Shown one piece after another: positions 17,615 to 26,806 of a stretch of 64,000 nucleotides of DNA. The position numbers and the translations under genes are program-made. Under the pieces are notes generated by a model. That model was not told the DNA's origin, made no database searches, and saw nothing but the letters and a program-made list of their open reading frames with translations. The stretch is from the IMG/VR virus record IMGVR_UViG_3300044712_001255, positions 62,001 to 126,000 of that record. One strand, 5' to 3'. The number at the start of each line of letters is the position of its first letter. Position 1 is the stretch's first letter. Source of the DNA: a virus.

Positions 17615-18649
17615 ATGAAAAAGAAAATTGGCGTATTCATTGGTCGTTTGCAGCCTGTACACAATGCTCACCTCGCCGCCATCAATATGGCGCTTTCGGA
17701 GGTTGATCACCTGATCATAGTGCTTGGTTCTGACTGCACGGCAAAGACAATCAAGAATCCTTGGACGTCTACGGAACGTAGGAAGATGTTGTTTGCGTCT
17801 TTGAATAAAAAGTTCGTTAGCAAGATTACGTTTGTTTCGGCGAAGGATTACCTCTACAACGACAACATGTGGCTCACAGCGCTGCAGTGTTCGATGAACG
17901 TTGTATATGTTGGCGATAAACCTTACAACATAGAAGATTGCGATGTAACGTTGTATGGTCATGACAAAGATCGCAGCACGTTCTACTTGCACCTCTTCCC
18001 AAAGTGGAGCTTCAAGGAGACGGGCGACCTCGGCAACGTCAGCGCAACTATGGTGAGGGAGTGCTATTTCCGCAAGGACCTGCTCACCCTGAAGCGACTC
18101 GTTCCTGAGCCGGTGTGGAACATCATGAAGGAAGACATGAAGACAGACGAATACAATCGTCTTCATGACGAGTGGAATCACGTCATCAGCTACAAGGAAC
18201 TCTGGAAGGATGCACCGTTTCCTCCCACGTTCGTCACTGTCGATGCTGTGGTAATCAAGAGCGGTCACGTGTTGGTTGTCCGGCGCGGTGCCCAACCGGG
18301 TAAGGGGCTTGTCGCTCTTCCTGGTGGATTTCTCAATACTGGCGAGAAGATCGTTGATGGTTGTGTGAGGGAACTCAAGGAAGAGACTCGAATCTCTGTC
18401 AACAAGGATGAGCTATACAAGCGAATCGTAGACCAACGCGTCTTCGATCACCCAGACAGGTCTCTTCGTGGTCGCACAATCACCCATGCATTTTGCATCG
18501 ACCTTGGGTCTGGTCCGCTGCCGAAGGTGCAGGGAGATGACGACGCCGACAAGGCGTGGTGGATGCCGCTTCGAGATGTCCTTCGACAGGAGGAACAGTT
18601 CTTCGAGGATCACTGGCACATCGTTCAGTTTTTTGTGAGCAAGTTCTAA
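17615..18649 (+). CDS. nadM: Bifunctional NMN adenylyltransferase / Nudix hydrolase
   Basis: 344 residues with two domains. Residues 1-~180: NadM-type nucleotidyltransferase with GRLQPVHNAH (ATP-binding HxxH-type motif) and NVSATMVREC (ISTTxxR-like), which joins NMN and ATP to give NAD+. Residues ~205-344: Nudix domain with the box GGFLNTGEKIVDGCVREL followed by KEETRI; the catalytic Glu residues are kept but the usual Gly in EExGU is Arg. This fusion (ADP-ribose pyrophosphatase activity in studied homologues) is known from bacteria and T4-like phages. It forms an operon with nadV 23 bp downstream and has a GGAGAG site before the ATG. Confidence 0.93.
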   Translation: MKKKIGVFIGRLQPVHNAHLAAINMALSEVDHLIIVLGSDCTAKTIKNPWTSTERRKMLFASLNKKFVSKITFVSAKDYLYNDNMWLTALQCSMNVVYVGDKPYNIEDCDVTLYGHDKDRSTFYLHLFPKWSFKETGDLGNVSATMVRECYFRKDLLTLKRLVPEPVWNIMKEDMKTDEYNRLHDEWNHVISYKELWKDAPFPPTFVTVDAVVIKSGHVLVVRRGAQPGKGLVALPGGFLNTGEKIVDGCVRELKEETRISVNKDELYKRIVDQRVFDHPDRSLRGRTITHAFCIDLGSGPLPKVQGDDDADKAWWMPLRDVLRQEEQFFEDHWHIVQFFVSKF

Positions 18650-18672
18650 GCGTAAAGAGAGGAGAATAGACA

Positions 18673-20085
18673 ATGACTACTAACAACATCATTCTTGATA
18701 CCGATTCGTACAAGGCAAGCCATTGGAAGCAGTACCCGCCAAACACCACGTCGATGTTCAGCTACATCGAGTCGCGTGGCGGAAAGTTTGACACCACAGT
18801 ATTTTTCGGGCTGCAGTATTACATCAACAAGTACCTCACCACCCGCGTCACTGTCGACATGGTTGAGGAAGCCAAGGAATTCTACGCTGCTCACGGTGAG
18901 CCCTTCAACTACGAAGGGTGGATGCGAATTGCCACTGAGCTTGGTGGTAAGCTGCCTGTGCGAATCAGGGCAGTTCGAGAGGGCACTGTCGTTGAGACGT
19001 CGAATGTGCTTGTGAGCATTGAGAGCACCGATCCCCAGACGTTTTGGGTCGCTTCGTGGTTGGAGACCATGCTTGTTAGGTTGTGGTACCCGATCAACGT
19101 TGCAACGCTCAGTTACCACACTCGTAAGGTATTTGAACGATTCTTTGATGCGACAAGCGATGACGTCGCTCCTGGTCGTGCCATGTTCAAGCTGCATGAT
19201 TTCGGTAGCCGCGGCGTATCGAGCCAGGAATCGGCTGCGATTGGTGGGGCGGCCCACTTGATCAACTTCCTTGGAAGCGACACTGTCGTGGGAATCTATA
19301 CAGCAAACAAGTTCTATGACATTCCCATGGCTGCATTCTCGATTCCCGCGGCAGAGCACAGCACGATGACATCGTGGGGCAAGGCTCGAGAATCGGCAGC
19401 GTATGAAAACATGATCAATCAGTACGGTGGACCCGGCAAGCTCTTTGCTGTTGTGTCGGACAGCTACGACATCTACAACGCAGTGAAGAACATCTGGGGT
19501 GATGAACTGAAGCAGAAGGTGATCAACATGGGTGGTACGCTAGTCGTGCGACCTGATAGCGGTCACCCACCCACAGTCGTTGTGAATATCTTGAACATCC
19601 TCGGCGACAAGTTTGGTTTCACCACCAACAGCAAGGGATACAAGGTGCTGCCGCCGTGCATCAGGGTAATTCAGGGTGACGGAGTCAATTATGATTCGAT
19701 CTATGAGATTCTCGAGGTAATGCAGCAAGCCGGATGGAGCATTGACAATGTTGCGTTCGGAATGGGTGGAGCTCTGTTGCAGGGACACAACAGGGACACT
19801 CAGAAGTTTGCAATGAAGTGCTCGAGCGTCACTGTCGACGGTGAAGAAGTGGATGTCTACAAGGATCCTGTCACTGATGACGTGAAGCGCAGCAAGCGTG
19901 GTCGCCTAGACCTTATCAAGGTGACAATTCAAGGTAGCCACGGCAAGATTGATGTGCTTCGAACGGTGAAGTTGGCTCCTGGTGAGTTGGCACATCCCGA
20001 CACTGTTATGCAGACTGTGTACGAAAACGGCGAGGTACTGGTGCGTCAAAAGTTTGATGACATCAGAAAGAATGCGTGGGGATGA
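18673..20085 (+). CDS. nadV: Nicotinamide phosphoribosyltransferase
   Basis: 470 residues, full length for NadV/NAMPT. Family motifs: DTDSYKASHWKQYP at the N-terminus (substrate entry), HDFGSRGVSSQESAAIGGAA, IPAAEHSTMTSWG with the His that is phosphorylated in the human enzyme, VVRPDSGHPP (PRPP site) and RSKRGRLDL. It converts nicotinamide plus PRPP to NMN; NadM then makes NAD+. This pair is the salvage route that phages use to refill NAD+ when host defence systems destroy it. Start: AGAGAGGAGAATAGACA before the ATG. The cassette sits within tail genes and looks richer in G+C than its neighbours by eye. Confidence 0.95.
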   Translation: MTTNNIILDTDSYKASHWKQYPPNTTSMFSYIESRGGKFDTTVFFGLQYYINKYLTTRVTVDMVEEAKEFYAAHGEPFNYEGWMRIATELGGKLPVRIRAVREGTVVETSNVLVSIESTDPQTFWVASWLETMLVRLWYPINVATLSYHTRKVFERFFDATSDDVAPGRAMFKLHDFGSRGVSSQESAAIGGAAHLINFLGSDTVVGIYTANKFYDIPMAAFSIPAAEHSTMTSWGKARESAAYENMINQYGGPGKLFAVVSDSYDIYNAVKNIWGDELKQKVINMGGTLVVRPDSGHPPTVVVNILNILGDKFGFTTNSKGYKVLPPCIRVIQGDGVNYDSIYEILEVMQQAGWSIDNVAFGMGGALLQGHNRDTQKFAMKCSSVTVDGEEVDVYKDPVTDDVKRSKRGRLDLIKVTIQGSHGKIDVLRTVKLAPGELAHPDTVMQTVYENGEVLVRQKFDDIRKNAWG

Positions 20086-20102
20086 TCTCACGTCTGTGAG
20101 AT
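20085..20102 (+). terminator. First of two tandem hairpins after nadV
   Basis: A 7-bp stem ATCTCAC/GTGAGAT with loop GTCT overlaps the last base of the nadV stop codon. Confidence 0.45.
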
Positions 20103-20105
20103 AGA

Positions 20106-20130
20106 GATGGGCAGGTAAATCCTGCCCATC
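20106..20130 (+). terminator. Terminator hairpin after nadV
   Basis: A perfect 10-bp stem GATGGGCAGG/CCTGCCCATC with loop TAAAT, followed by GCGCTTTAAT. It separates the NAD cassette from the baseplate genes. Confidence 0.65.
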
Positions 20131-20217
20131 GCGCTTTAATGGTTGTCATGTGTCACCGCTGCGTATTTACGCTCTGTCCACGGAGTTTACTGTATACCAC
20201 AAGGACATAGGAGACAG

Positions 20218-21156
20218 ATGACATCAAGAACAGAGAACAAGGTTTTTTCGGGAGACGCACCCGCAGTCCCAGAGGCACTTCGCCAACACATGGAGGCTGT
20301 AGGTATGGAAACTACGTCTTCTGGTCGTCCAGCGGCAGCGGCAAATCTACAACCGGGTATGTCTGAGTCGATCAATGACATGCTTGCTCGTGATTTTGGC
20401 GTAGACATCCCAGTAGAACTTGTACCGCTCCCGTCAAGGGGAATTCTGTACCCGCAAGAGCACCCATATCACGGTCGAGATCTTGTTGAGATCAGAGCAA
20501 TGACCGCTCGTGAGGAGGACATCCTTACGTCGCAGGCTCTCATCAAGAAGGGTACTGTCATTTCTGAACTCATTCGTTCGTGCGTCATTGATCGTTCTGT
20601 GAATACACAGGACCTGTTGATTGGTGATCGAAATGCGTTGATGGTTGCCATTCGAATCACAGGATACGGCCCGCAGTACGATGGCGAAGTAACGTGTTCT
20701 GAGTGTGGCGCCAAGGGAGCTCGCCAGTTTGATCTTTCGCAGCTTACAATTCGACAGTTGACATTGAATCCTGTCTCTCCCGGCGCGAATGAGTTTGAGT
20801 TTACGCTGCCACGTTTGAAGTTGCCTGTACGCTTCAGGTTCCTCACCGGCCGCGATGAGGATGAGATTTCAAAGACTGCAGAACGACAGAAGAAATTGGG
20901 TCTCTCAAGTGATTCTCTTGTCACGACCAATCTGTTGTTCAGCATTATCTCTGCGAATGGGATAACTGATAAGTCAAAACTTGCGCATCTTATCAAGATG
21001 ATGCCAGCGCAGGATTCAAACGCTCTGCGAGTCTACATGCGTCAGAATGAGCCGGGCCTTGATATGAAGCAGGAGTGCGCATGCCCAGCATGTGGTCACA
21101 CCGAGGAGGTGTCGATTCCGATCGGCATCAAGTTTCTTTGGCCTAACGCCGAGTGA
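20218..21156 (+). CDS. Baseplate hub assembly chaperone (T4 gp26 family)
   Basis: 312 residues from ATG 20218, chosen for the ATAGGAGACAG site; an upstream in-frame start at 20143 lacks one. The core matches the T4 baseplate-protein family: VPLPSRGILYPQEHPY, VEIRAMTAREEDILTSQAL, LLIGDRNALMVAIRITGYG. Two Cys pairs follow (CSECG near residue 160, CACPACG near the C-terminus), probably a zinc site. It lies between the tube and tape-measure genes, the place occupied by the lambda gpG/gpGT tail chaperones. Its last codons include CTT TGG C at 21136-21142, a likely +1 frameshift site leading into the next frame. Confidence 0.8.
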   Translation: MTSRTENKVFSGDAPAVPEALRQHMEAVGMETTSSGRPAAAANLQPGMSESINDMLARDFGVDIPVELVPLPSRGILYPQEHPYHGRDLVEIRAMTAREEDILTSQALIKKGTVISELIRSCVIDRSVNTQDLLIGDRNALMVAIRITGYGPQYDGEVTCSECGAKGARQFDLSQLTIRQLTLNPVSPGANEFEFTLPRLKLPVRFRFLTGRDEDEISKTAERQKKLGLSSDSLVTTNLLFSIISANGITDKSKLAHLIKMMPAQDSNALRVYMRQNEPGLDMKQECACPACGHTEEVSIPIGIKFLWPNAE

Positions 21157-21409
21157 TCGAGAAGCAGTCCTACTTGAACCTGCTTTCAATATGATCTATT
21201 ACGGTGGGTGGACGTGGTCTGAGTACTATCGTCTTCCCACCGCGTATAAGACGTGGTTTATTGAAAGAATTCACAAGGAAATATCTCGGTCATCTTCTGG
21301 AGACGGTGGAACACAGTCACGCGGTGTGCAACACAACACCCCTGATTTACGACAATTACAAAACAGAGCACATCCGAACGCTCCTGCGCGTTTGAGGAGG
21401 TTCTCATAG
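21140..21409 (+). CDS. gp51-like tail chaperone extension, probably made by +1 frameshift from the gp26-like gene
   Basis: This frame overlaps the end of the gp26-like gene in the +1 register. The part resembling known small tail-assembly proteins (FFGLTPSDREAVLLEPAFNM, then IYYGGWTWSEYYRLP and TWFIERIHKEI) already begins before the first ATG of the frame (21191), which has no ribosome site. The only earlier start, GTG 21092, is poorly placed. Translation through a +1 shift at CTT TGG C (21136-21142) would join it to the gp26-like protein. The stop TAG (21407-21409) lies inside the left arm of an inverted repeat that covers the start of the next gene. Confidence 0.6.
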   Translation, partial: GLTPSDREAVLLEPAFNMIYYGGWTWSEYYRLPTAYKTWFIERIHKEISRSSSGDGGTQSRGVQHNTPDLRQLQNRAHPNAPARLRRFS

Positions 21410-21453
21410 GGACCTGGCGTATAGCAGTTGATAGTTACAACAGGTCCCTATGA
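21404..21453 (+). promoter_or_regulatory. Inverted repeat covering the start of gene 21450: translational-coupling hairpin
   Basis: TCATAGGGACCT (21404-21415) and AGGTCCCTATGA (21442-21453) are perfectly complementary over 12 bp, separated by 26 nt. The right arm contains the ribosome site AGG and the ATG of the next gene; the left arm contains the stop codon of the upstream frame. Ribosomes finishing the upstream frame would open the stem. GATAGTTA (21430-21437) lies in the loop. Confidence 0.6.
21430..21437 (+). promoter_or_regulatory. GATAGTTA motif
   Basis: TGATAGTTA starting at 21429, identical to the 9-mers before nadM (17547) and the RNR gene (42183). It lies 12 nt before the ATG of gene 21450, inside the loop of the inverted repeat. 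Confidence 0.4.
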
Positions 21454-21722
21454 AAGAACAGTCTAGTAGGCTCAATGTTCGTTCCCGTTTATTACACGCA
21501 GCAGTGGGCGCTTGGTTGTTTTCCGGTGCCCATGCGCCAAAACTTAAGGGAACGTCGACACAAGTTGCAGCAGCGGCTGCCGTAGCAAGTGCGACAAAAG
21601 CTTTCAAAGAATCACTTGAAAGAGAAGATGTTTCTTTGGTGGAAGTATCAGAACTTCTGCAGAAGAAACATCTTGCTGCTGAGAAATTCAAGCAAGAATT
21701 TGGCATTGATTGGTTGCTGTGA
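21450..21722 (+). CDS. Small helical protein before the tape measure gene
   Basis: 90 residues, mostly predicted helix, Ala-rich in the middle (TQVAAAAAVASATKAF) with a basic N-terminus (SSRLNVRSRLLHAA). No recognised family. Its ATG and ribosome site are buried in the right arm of a 12-bp inverted repeat, so its translation probably depends on the upstream chaperone frame. A tail-assembly role next to the tape measure gene is inferred from position. Confidence 0.6.
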   Translation: MKEQSSRLNVRSRLLHAAVGAWLFSGAHAPKLKGTSTQVAAAAAVASATKAFKESLEREDVSLVEVSELLQKKHLAAEKFKQEFGIDWLL

Positions 21723-21736
21723 TTGGGTTGTAGCAG

Positions 21737-24700
21737 ATGGCTGATAACATCGAAGAGCTTAAAAAGCTTACTAAAGCTGCCAATGAAGCAGCTGGGGCTA
21801 TCAATGAAGCATCAACTGCATTTGAAGGTCAGGCAAAGGTCATAGAACAATTGACTGTCGCCTTCAAGGCATATTCCACGGGCAACTTCGTCAAAGATAT
21901 TCAGACAGTGTCTCAAGAGCTTCAGGTAGCTCAACAGGCAGTAAAAGCATTCTCTGATCAAGGAAAGCAACTTGAAGATCAGCTTACTAGCATTGGTAAG
22001 CAAATGACTTCCAATGATCAGAACTATCAGTCACTTGTCGAGAAACTAACCAAGATCTCAGAGACGTTTGAAAAGATGAAGAAGACGGGCGAAAAGAACC
22101 CGTTGCATGATGAAAAAGAAGGCAAAAAGGTCAACGATAACATCAAGACAATGAATCAACAGATCAAGGACCAAGTGAAAACTATTGGTCTGTTGGGCGG
22201 CGCTTTCATAGGACTCAAGGACGGGTGGAAGTCAACGCTAGCAATGGGCGGCGGCGTCATAGGCTTGTTTACTAATTTAGCTGGATGGGCAATGAAGCTT
22301 TCAATGGCTATCATTTCTATACCAGTGAATTTCTTGGGAACATTAGTACGTTGGGCTGCACAAATGCAGGGCTCAACAGAATACATGCAAAAGATCGAAG
22401 AGGTACGTGAAAAATTCGGTAACTTCCAAGAGGGCCAATCAAAAGCCATTATGGAAATGCAAAAGTCATTTGCGCGTGTGACTGAGACTGGTCTAAACGC
22501 ATGGCGCATCTACGGCGATTTAGCAGAACGTCTTGGTATGATTACCAAGATGATCGAGGGCCTTGGCGCAGCGTGGAACGTCTTTGCAGATGAATTTGCG
22601 CAAGACGGTTATCTGCAGGCAAAACGAATAAATGAATTTCAGTTAGGTCTTGGATTATCTGAGGAACAACTAAAGACTACATTGACATTGACAAAGGCAA
22701 TGGGCCAATCTGCAGGCAAAACATTGACTGACCTCACAAAGCATGTCAAGGGTTACGCAGCAGCGTATCACATCAGCCACAAGGTGATTTCACGTGATGT
22801 CGCTGAAGCAATCAAGGACGCTGGCAGATTTGGTGGTGCAACTGTAGACTCAATAACAAGAGCTTCTGTGTACGCTCAAAAATTGGGACACAACCTTAAA
22901 GATATTGCTGGAGTGATGACTGCGTTTGAGACGTTCGACACTGCGGCTGAAGGCGCAGCGAAACTATCTCAGACATTCGGCGCGACGGTTGATGCATTCA
23001 AACTTGTCAAGGCGCAAAATCCTGACGAGATGATTCAGCACTTGCGAGATGCAATGTTTGCAGCTGGTAAGTCTGCTGAAAAGATGAGCAGACAAGAATT
23101 GAAGTTGCTTTCTCAACAGTCTGGATTGACTGAAGAGGTGGCGCGTTCGGTGTTTTCAATGAACAACGCTGGCGTGTCTGTTGATGAATTGCGCAAGAAA
23201 CAAGAGGCTCAGGAAGATTCTGCTGTCACTCAAGCAAAGGCGTTGAAGTCGCTATCTGAAGACATCAAACGTATGGTGAAGCAGCAACAGCAGCAGGCTG
23301 AAACATACGTGAAGCAATTTCTTGCTGGCATGATGATGGGCATCAGGATGTCTGAAGACTTCCGTAAGTTGATGATGAACATCAAGAAGGGATTGCACCT
23401 TGTTTGGTTGGAAGGACGACAGTTCGGTATTCAATTAATGACTCAGGTGCCGCTTGTCAAGCAAATGATGAAAGCCCTGCAGGACTTCTTTGCGCCTGGC
23501 AAATATCAGAAACTTGCGCAGCAAGTACGTCACATCTTGATGAGCTTGATAACTGGCAACGAAGGCGTGCCAAATATCATGCACAAGATGTCAGCTGCGT
23601 TTATGCAGTTCTTTGATTCCAACAACCCAGCCATCAGACAAATGCTCGCTAGTGCCAAGGGAATAATGGTACGAGTGTCCAAAATAATTGGAGAGAGCAT
23701 TCTGTGGGTCACAGATCAGATAGGTGATGGTATTAAAGCACTTGTAGATATCATCTCTGGAAAGAAGCGTACTGGCGCTATTTCATTTGGGTCAGCTGCG
23801 ACGCAATTTGTTTGGGATATCATCAAACCAATTTTTGATGCGTTGTACGTTGCAGTACCCAAATTAGGGATGGCGCTTTTTGAATTATTGCAACAAGGAA
23901 TTTCGGCGTTATATACGCGTGCAACTACTGACCCTCAGATATCGTCCGTGTTGAAGAAGGTTGCTCTTGCGATTGCTGGTATTTTTGTTGTCAATATTGC
24001 GTCAAGAGCAATAATGGGCGCTATCACAGCTGGTATCACTAATGCTGTTATTGGAGGAATTGGTGGGTTAGCGTCTGGCGGCGGTATGGCAAAAATTGCC
24101 GCTGCTGGTAAAGAAGTTGCTGCTCAATCGGCAAAAACTAGTGCAGCAATGGGTAAGGAAGGTGCCACTGCTTCTGGCGCAACAACTCGTGTTGCAAATG
24201 GATGGGCGCAAGCCGCGCTTGCGCTAAAGAGAGTTTCAATTACAGATATCGGTAAAATGTTCTTGATTTTAACTGCGATCGCCGCAGGTCTCGCCGTAGG
24301 CGGGATCGCCTTTGCGGGCGCTGTAAAATTGATGGCCGAAGAATTGAAAGATACAAAGAGTGAGGATGTCGCGAAGGCAGTACTTTCGATGACTGGACTG
24401 GTGCTCAACATCGCAATATTAGCTGGTACTGTAAAATTGCTTGGAAACATCGATTTTAAGTCGCTTGGTATGGGTGCCCTTGTTATTCTTGCAATGGGTG
24501 GTGTTCTTGGTGGATTGATGTGGTTAATGGGCGCCCTTACAAAGAGTATGAAAGAGGCACACATCACAGGTTCTGAACTTGCCGCGACTGCAGGCGTATT
24601 GAAAACGCTCGCTTTAACAATGCTCATTATGGTTCCCGTGATAACGGCAGCTGCGATATTTGGTTCAGCGATTATTGCAACGTCTGGTGCGTTAGCATTA

Positions 24701-26806
24701 GCCGCAGCAGCCGGTCTCACTGCGATCACAGCGGCTATGGGAGGTCTTGTTGGCGTAACGATTGGTATTATGGAGCAATTGCGTAAGATGCCAAAGGATG
24801 ATTCGCTGCCTGAGAAAACAAAGTCATTCACAAATATCTTTGACGCAATCACAAAGATGATTTCAGTTTTAGGTAAGACGTTGGCTGATACTGCGCCGTC
24901 GATAGCTGACTTTTTGACTGGTACAAGTGTTGTGAAACGTATGCAACAATCCGTTGCGTTGATCGATGAGATCAGGGGCACAGTGACGCAGATGATCGAT
25001 AAGATCATGGTGATCGTCAATCTTTACAAGGACAATCCAACACTCGTCAAGGGCGCGGCAGCAGTTGGCGGGTTAATATCATCAGTTACAGGTTTGATGT
25101 TAGCGTTAAAGGTTCCAAAGGAACTTGCAAGTGGCAGTTTTGATCTTGGGTGGAGTGGAATCAGTTTGAAAAAGCCGTCAGAAGACGCTGCCATGGTAAT
25201 GTTCCAGATGCAACAAAGCGCGTCATCATTGATTGGTGGTGTCATTGGATTGATGAAGTCTGTTGGTGGATTGAATCTGAACGATCAAGCTCTAAAAAGC
25301 ATACCAGTCATTAGCGAATTGCTTAAGGTGATGGGTACAATTCTTGGGGAACTCACGCCATCAGCTGACATGCTTGCGCAATTCCAGAAGATCAAGACGA
25401 CGTCTGGTTCTGCAAAGGGCGGTTTATCGCTAACAGAGATTTCTCAAACAGTAACAACATCGCTTAAAGAACAAGAGCTCGATAGTGATGCGCTGATGAA
25501 GATGATGCAGTTTGCTCGTGAAAATCTCACTAAGATTTTCGAGCTATTGTCAAGTGATACTTTCAAAAAAGTTGTTGACATGACAAAGGATTGGTCTCCG
25601 AAACAACTTGATGGTATCAAGGCAATTGCGTCAATTATGTCTGCGATTGGATCAATCATGAGCGCAATGAATCAATCATTTGCAAAGGTACCAAAAGTTG
25701 AGGTCCAAGCCGCACAAGGTGCAAATGTTACTAACATCCTCAAAATTCCATTTGTTGATATCAATGAAACGTTATCAAAACTTACTGGCGATAAGGGTGG
25801 TATTAAACAATTGTTCAACACGATAATTGGACTTGCAACTGATCTTGGTAAAACAGCTGGTGGAGGGGCTGTTGTTACGTCTAGCTTGAAATCTGTAATG
25901 GGCGTGTTTGAAGGTATTAAGGGAATCATAGCATTCTTGTCTAATACGGCTGGAATGGCAACAAAGGCTTATCGTGGTGGAGTTGGTGTAGATGCCACAA
26001 CTACTGCCCTTGCTTTGACGATGCCCCTTGAGGCAATGATCATGTTGCTGCGAGGACTTAATCAACCTGCAAAAGATTCTAAATCTGGTGGTTCATTGAT
26101 GAATGAAATTGTGAACCAACTCGCTGCGGTATCAGCAGCAGGCACGATGTCAGCTGCGGAAGTGAAGAACGTTGGATCTTTAGTCCAAACGTTCAAAGAA
26201 CTACAAAAGATTCAGGCAGCATTAGGCGAAGTTGGCGCGTCATTTTCTGGAAGTAACGTTGGTGCACTTTACTCAACTTTCCCATTATTGACTGGATTCG
26301 TTGCTGGATTAGCTGCGAATATCTCGCCATTCTCTACGCAGCTGTCTGCGCTCACTCAAGAGCTCACAAAGATGGGCGTTGCTTTCAAACCAGAGATTGT
26401 CAATAAGAGCGTATTGCCGATGCTTGAAGCATTCTCGAAGGTGGTGAGTGCCGTAAGAGAAGTTCACAACAGTTTGAATGATATCAATCTTGGCAAAAAA
26501 CCAATTGCCGCTACGCTGAATTCAATCGCGGGCCAGTTAGGCATTGGTGGTAAGGTACAATTCACGCCAATTGAGAACAAAGCTGTTCAAATTCACCTTA
26601 CAGTTGAAGTATCAATGAGAGCAGCAGACGTCGAGAAGGCGATGGTCTGCAGATCAACCAGCATCATTAGAGATCAGATCAACTGGATCAGAAAGTCTGG
26701 ATCTAGCGCTGGTAAGAATGAAGAAGCATTCAAGATGGGCAATCATGATATCCCAGGTGATTTGAAGTCTGAGTACATGCCAGTTGATGCGCCAGCAGCT
26801 ACATAA
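21737..26806 (+). CDS. Tail length tape measure protein
   Basis: 1,689 residues, the longest gene in the window. The N-terminal ~150 residues are coiled-coil-like (repeated heptads from LTKAANEAAGAINEAS onward); residues ~160-200 and several stretches between ~750 and ~1,010 are hydrophobic membrane-type helices (e.g. LALTMLIMVPVITAAAIFGS), as in other tape measure proteins that cross the cell membrane during infection. It follows the tail chaperone genes, the usual order. It is far longer than T4 gp29 (~590 aa). With the known relation of about 1.5 angstrom per residue, a tail near 250 nm is implied, if the whole protein measures length. Confidence 0.85.
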   Translation: MADNIEELKKLTKAANEAAGAINEASTAFEGQAKVIEQLTVAFKAYSTGNFVKDIQTVSQELQVAQQAVKAFSDQGKQLEDQLTSIGKQMTSNDQNYQSLVEKLTKISETFEKMKKTGEKNPLHDEKEGKKVNDNIKTMNQQIKDQVKTIGLLGGAFIGLKDGWKSTLAMGGGVIGLFTNLAGWAMKLSMAIISIPVNFLGTLVRWAAQMQGSTEYMQKIEEVREKFGNFQEGQSKAIMEMQKSFARVTETGLNAWRIYGDLAERLGMITKMIEGLGAAWNVFADEFAQDGYLQAKRINEFQLGLGLSEEQLKTTLTLTKAMGQSAGKTLTDLTKHVKGYAAAYHISHKVISRDVAEAIKDAGRFGGATVDSITRASVYAQKLGHNLKDIAGVMTAFETFDTAAEGAAKLSQTFGATVDAFKLVKAQNPDEMIQHLRDAMFAAGKSAEKMSRQELKLLSQQSGLTEEVARSVFSMNNAGVSVDELRKKQEAQEDSAVTQAKALKSLSEDIKRMVKQQQQQAETYVKQFLAGMMMGIRMSEDFRKLMMNIKKGLHLVWLEGRQFGIQLMTQVPLVKQMMKALQDFFAPGKYQKLAQQVRHILMSLITGNEGVPNIMHKMSAAFMQFFDSNNPAIRQMLASAKGIMVRVSKIIGESILWVTDQIGDGIKALVDIISGKKRTGAISFGSAATQFVWDIIKPIFDALYVAVPKLGMALFELLQQGISALYTRATTDPQISSVLKKVALAIAGIFVVNIASRAIMGAITAGITNAVIGGIGGLASGGGMAKIAAAGKEVAAQSAKTSAAMGKEGATASGATTRVANGWAQAALALKRVSITDIGKMFLILTAIAAGLAVGGIAFAGAVKLMAEELKDTKSEDVAKAVLSMTGLVLNIAILAGTVKLLGNIDFKSLGMGALVILAMGGVLGGLMWLMGALTKSMKEAHITGSELAATAGVLKTLALTMLIMVPVITAAAIFGSAIIATSGALALAAAAGLTAITAAMGGLVGVTIGIMEQLRKMPKDDSLPEKTKSFTNIFDAITKMISVLGKTLADTAPSIADFLTGTSVVKRMQQSVALIDEIRGTVTQMIDKIMVIVNLYKDNPTLVKGAAAVGGLISSVTGLMLALKVPKELASGSFDLGWSGISLKKPSEDAAMVMFQMQQSASSLIGGVIGLMKSVGGLNLNDQALKSIPVISELLKVMGTILGELTPSADMLAQFQKIKTTSGSAKGGLSLTEISQTVTTSLKEQELDSDALMKMMQFARENLTKIFELLSSDTFKKVVDMTKDWSPKQLDGIKAIASIMSAIGSIMSAMNQSFAKVPKVEVQAAQGANVTNILKIPFVDINETLSKLTGDKGGIKQLFNTIIGLATDLGKTAGGGAVVTSSLKSVMGVFEGIKGIIAFLSNTAGMATKAYRGGVGVDATTTALALTMPLEAMIMLLRGLNQPAKDSKSGGSLMNEIVNQLAAVSAAGTMSAAEVKNVGSLVQTFKELQKIQAALGEVGASFSGSNVGALYSTFPLLTGFVAGLAANISPFSTQLSALTQELTKMGVAFKPEIVNKSVLPMLEAFSKVVSAVREVHNSLNDINLGKKPIAATLNSIAGQLGIGGKVQFTPIENKAVQIHLTVEVSMRAADVEKAMVCRSTSIIRDQINWIRKSGSSAGKNEEAFKMGNHDIPGDLKSEYMPVDAPAAT

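Noticed and set aside
20143-20217. Longer start for the gp26-like gene
   Set aside because: The extension has no ribosome site and low similarity to the family; ATG 20218 has ATAGGAGACAG.
24124-25020. A 298-codon antisense open frame inside the tape measure gene
   Set aside because: It is a shadow of the + strand frame with low-complexity Ala/Ile/Pro translation, no ribosome site and no known domain.
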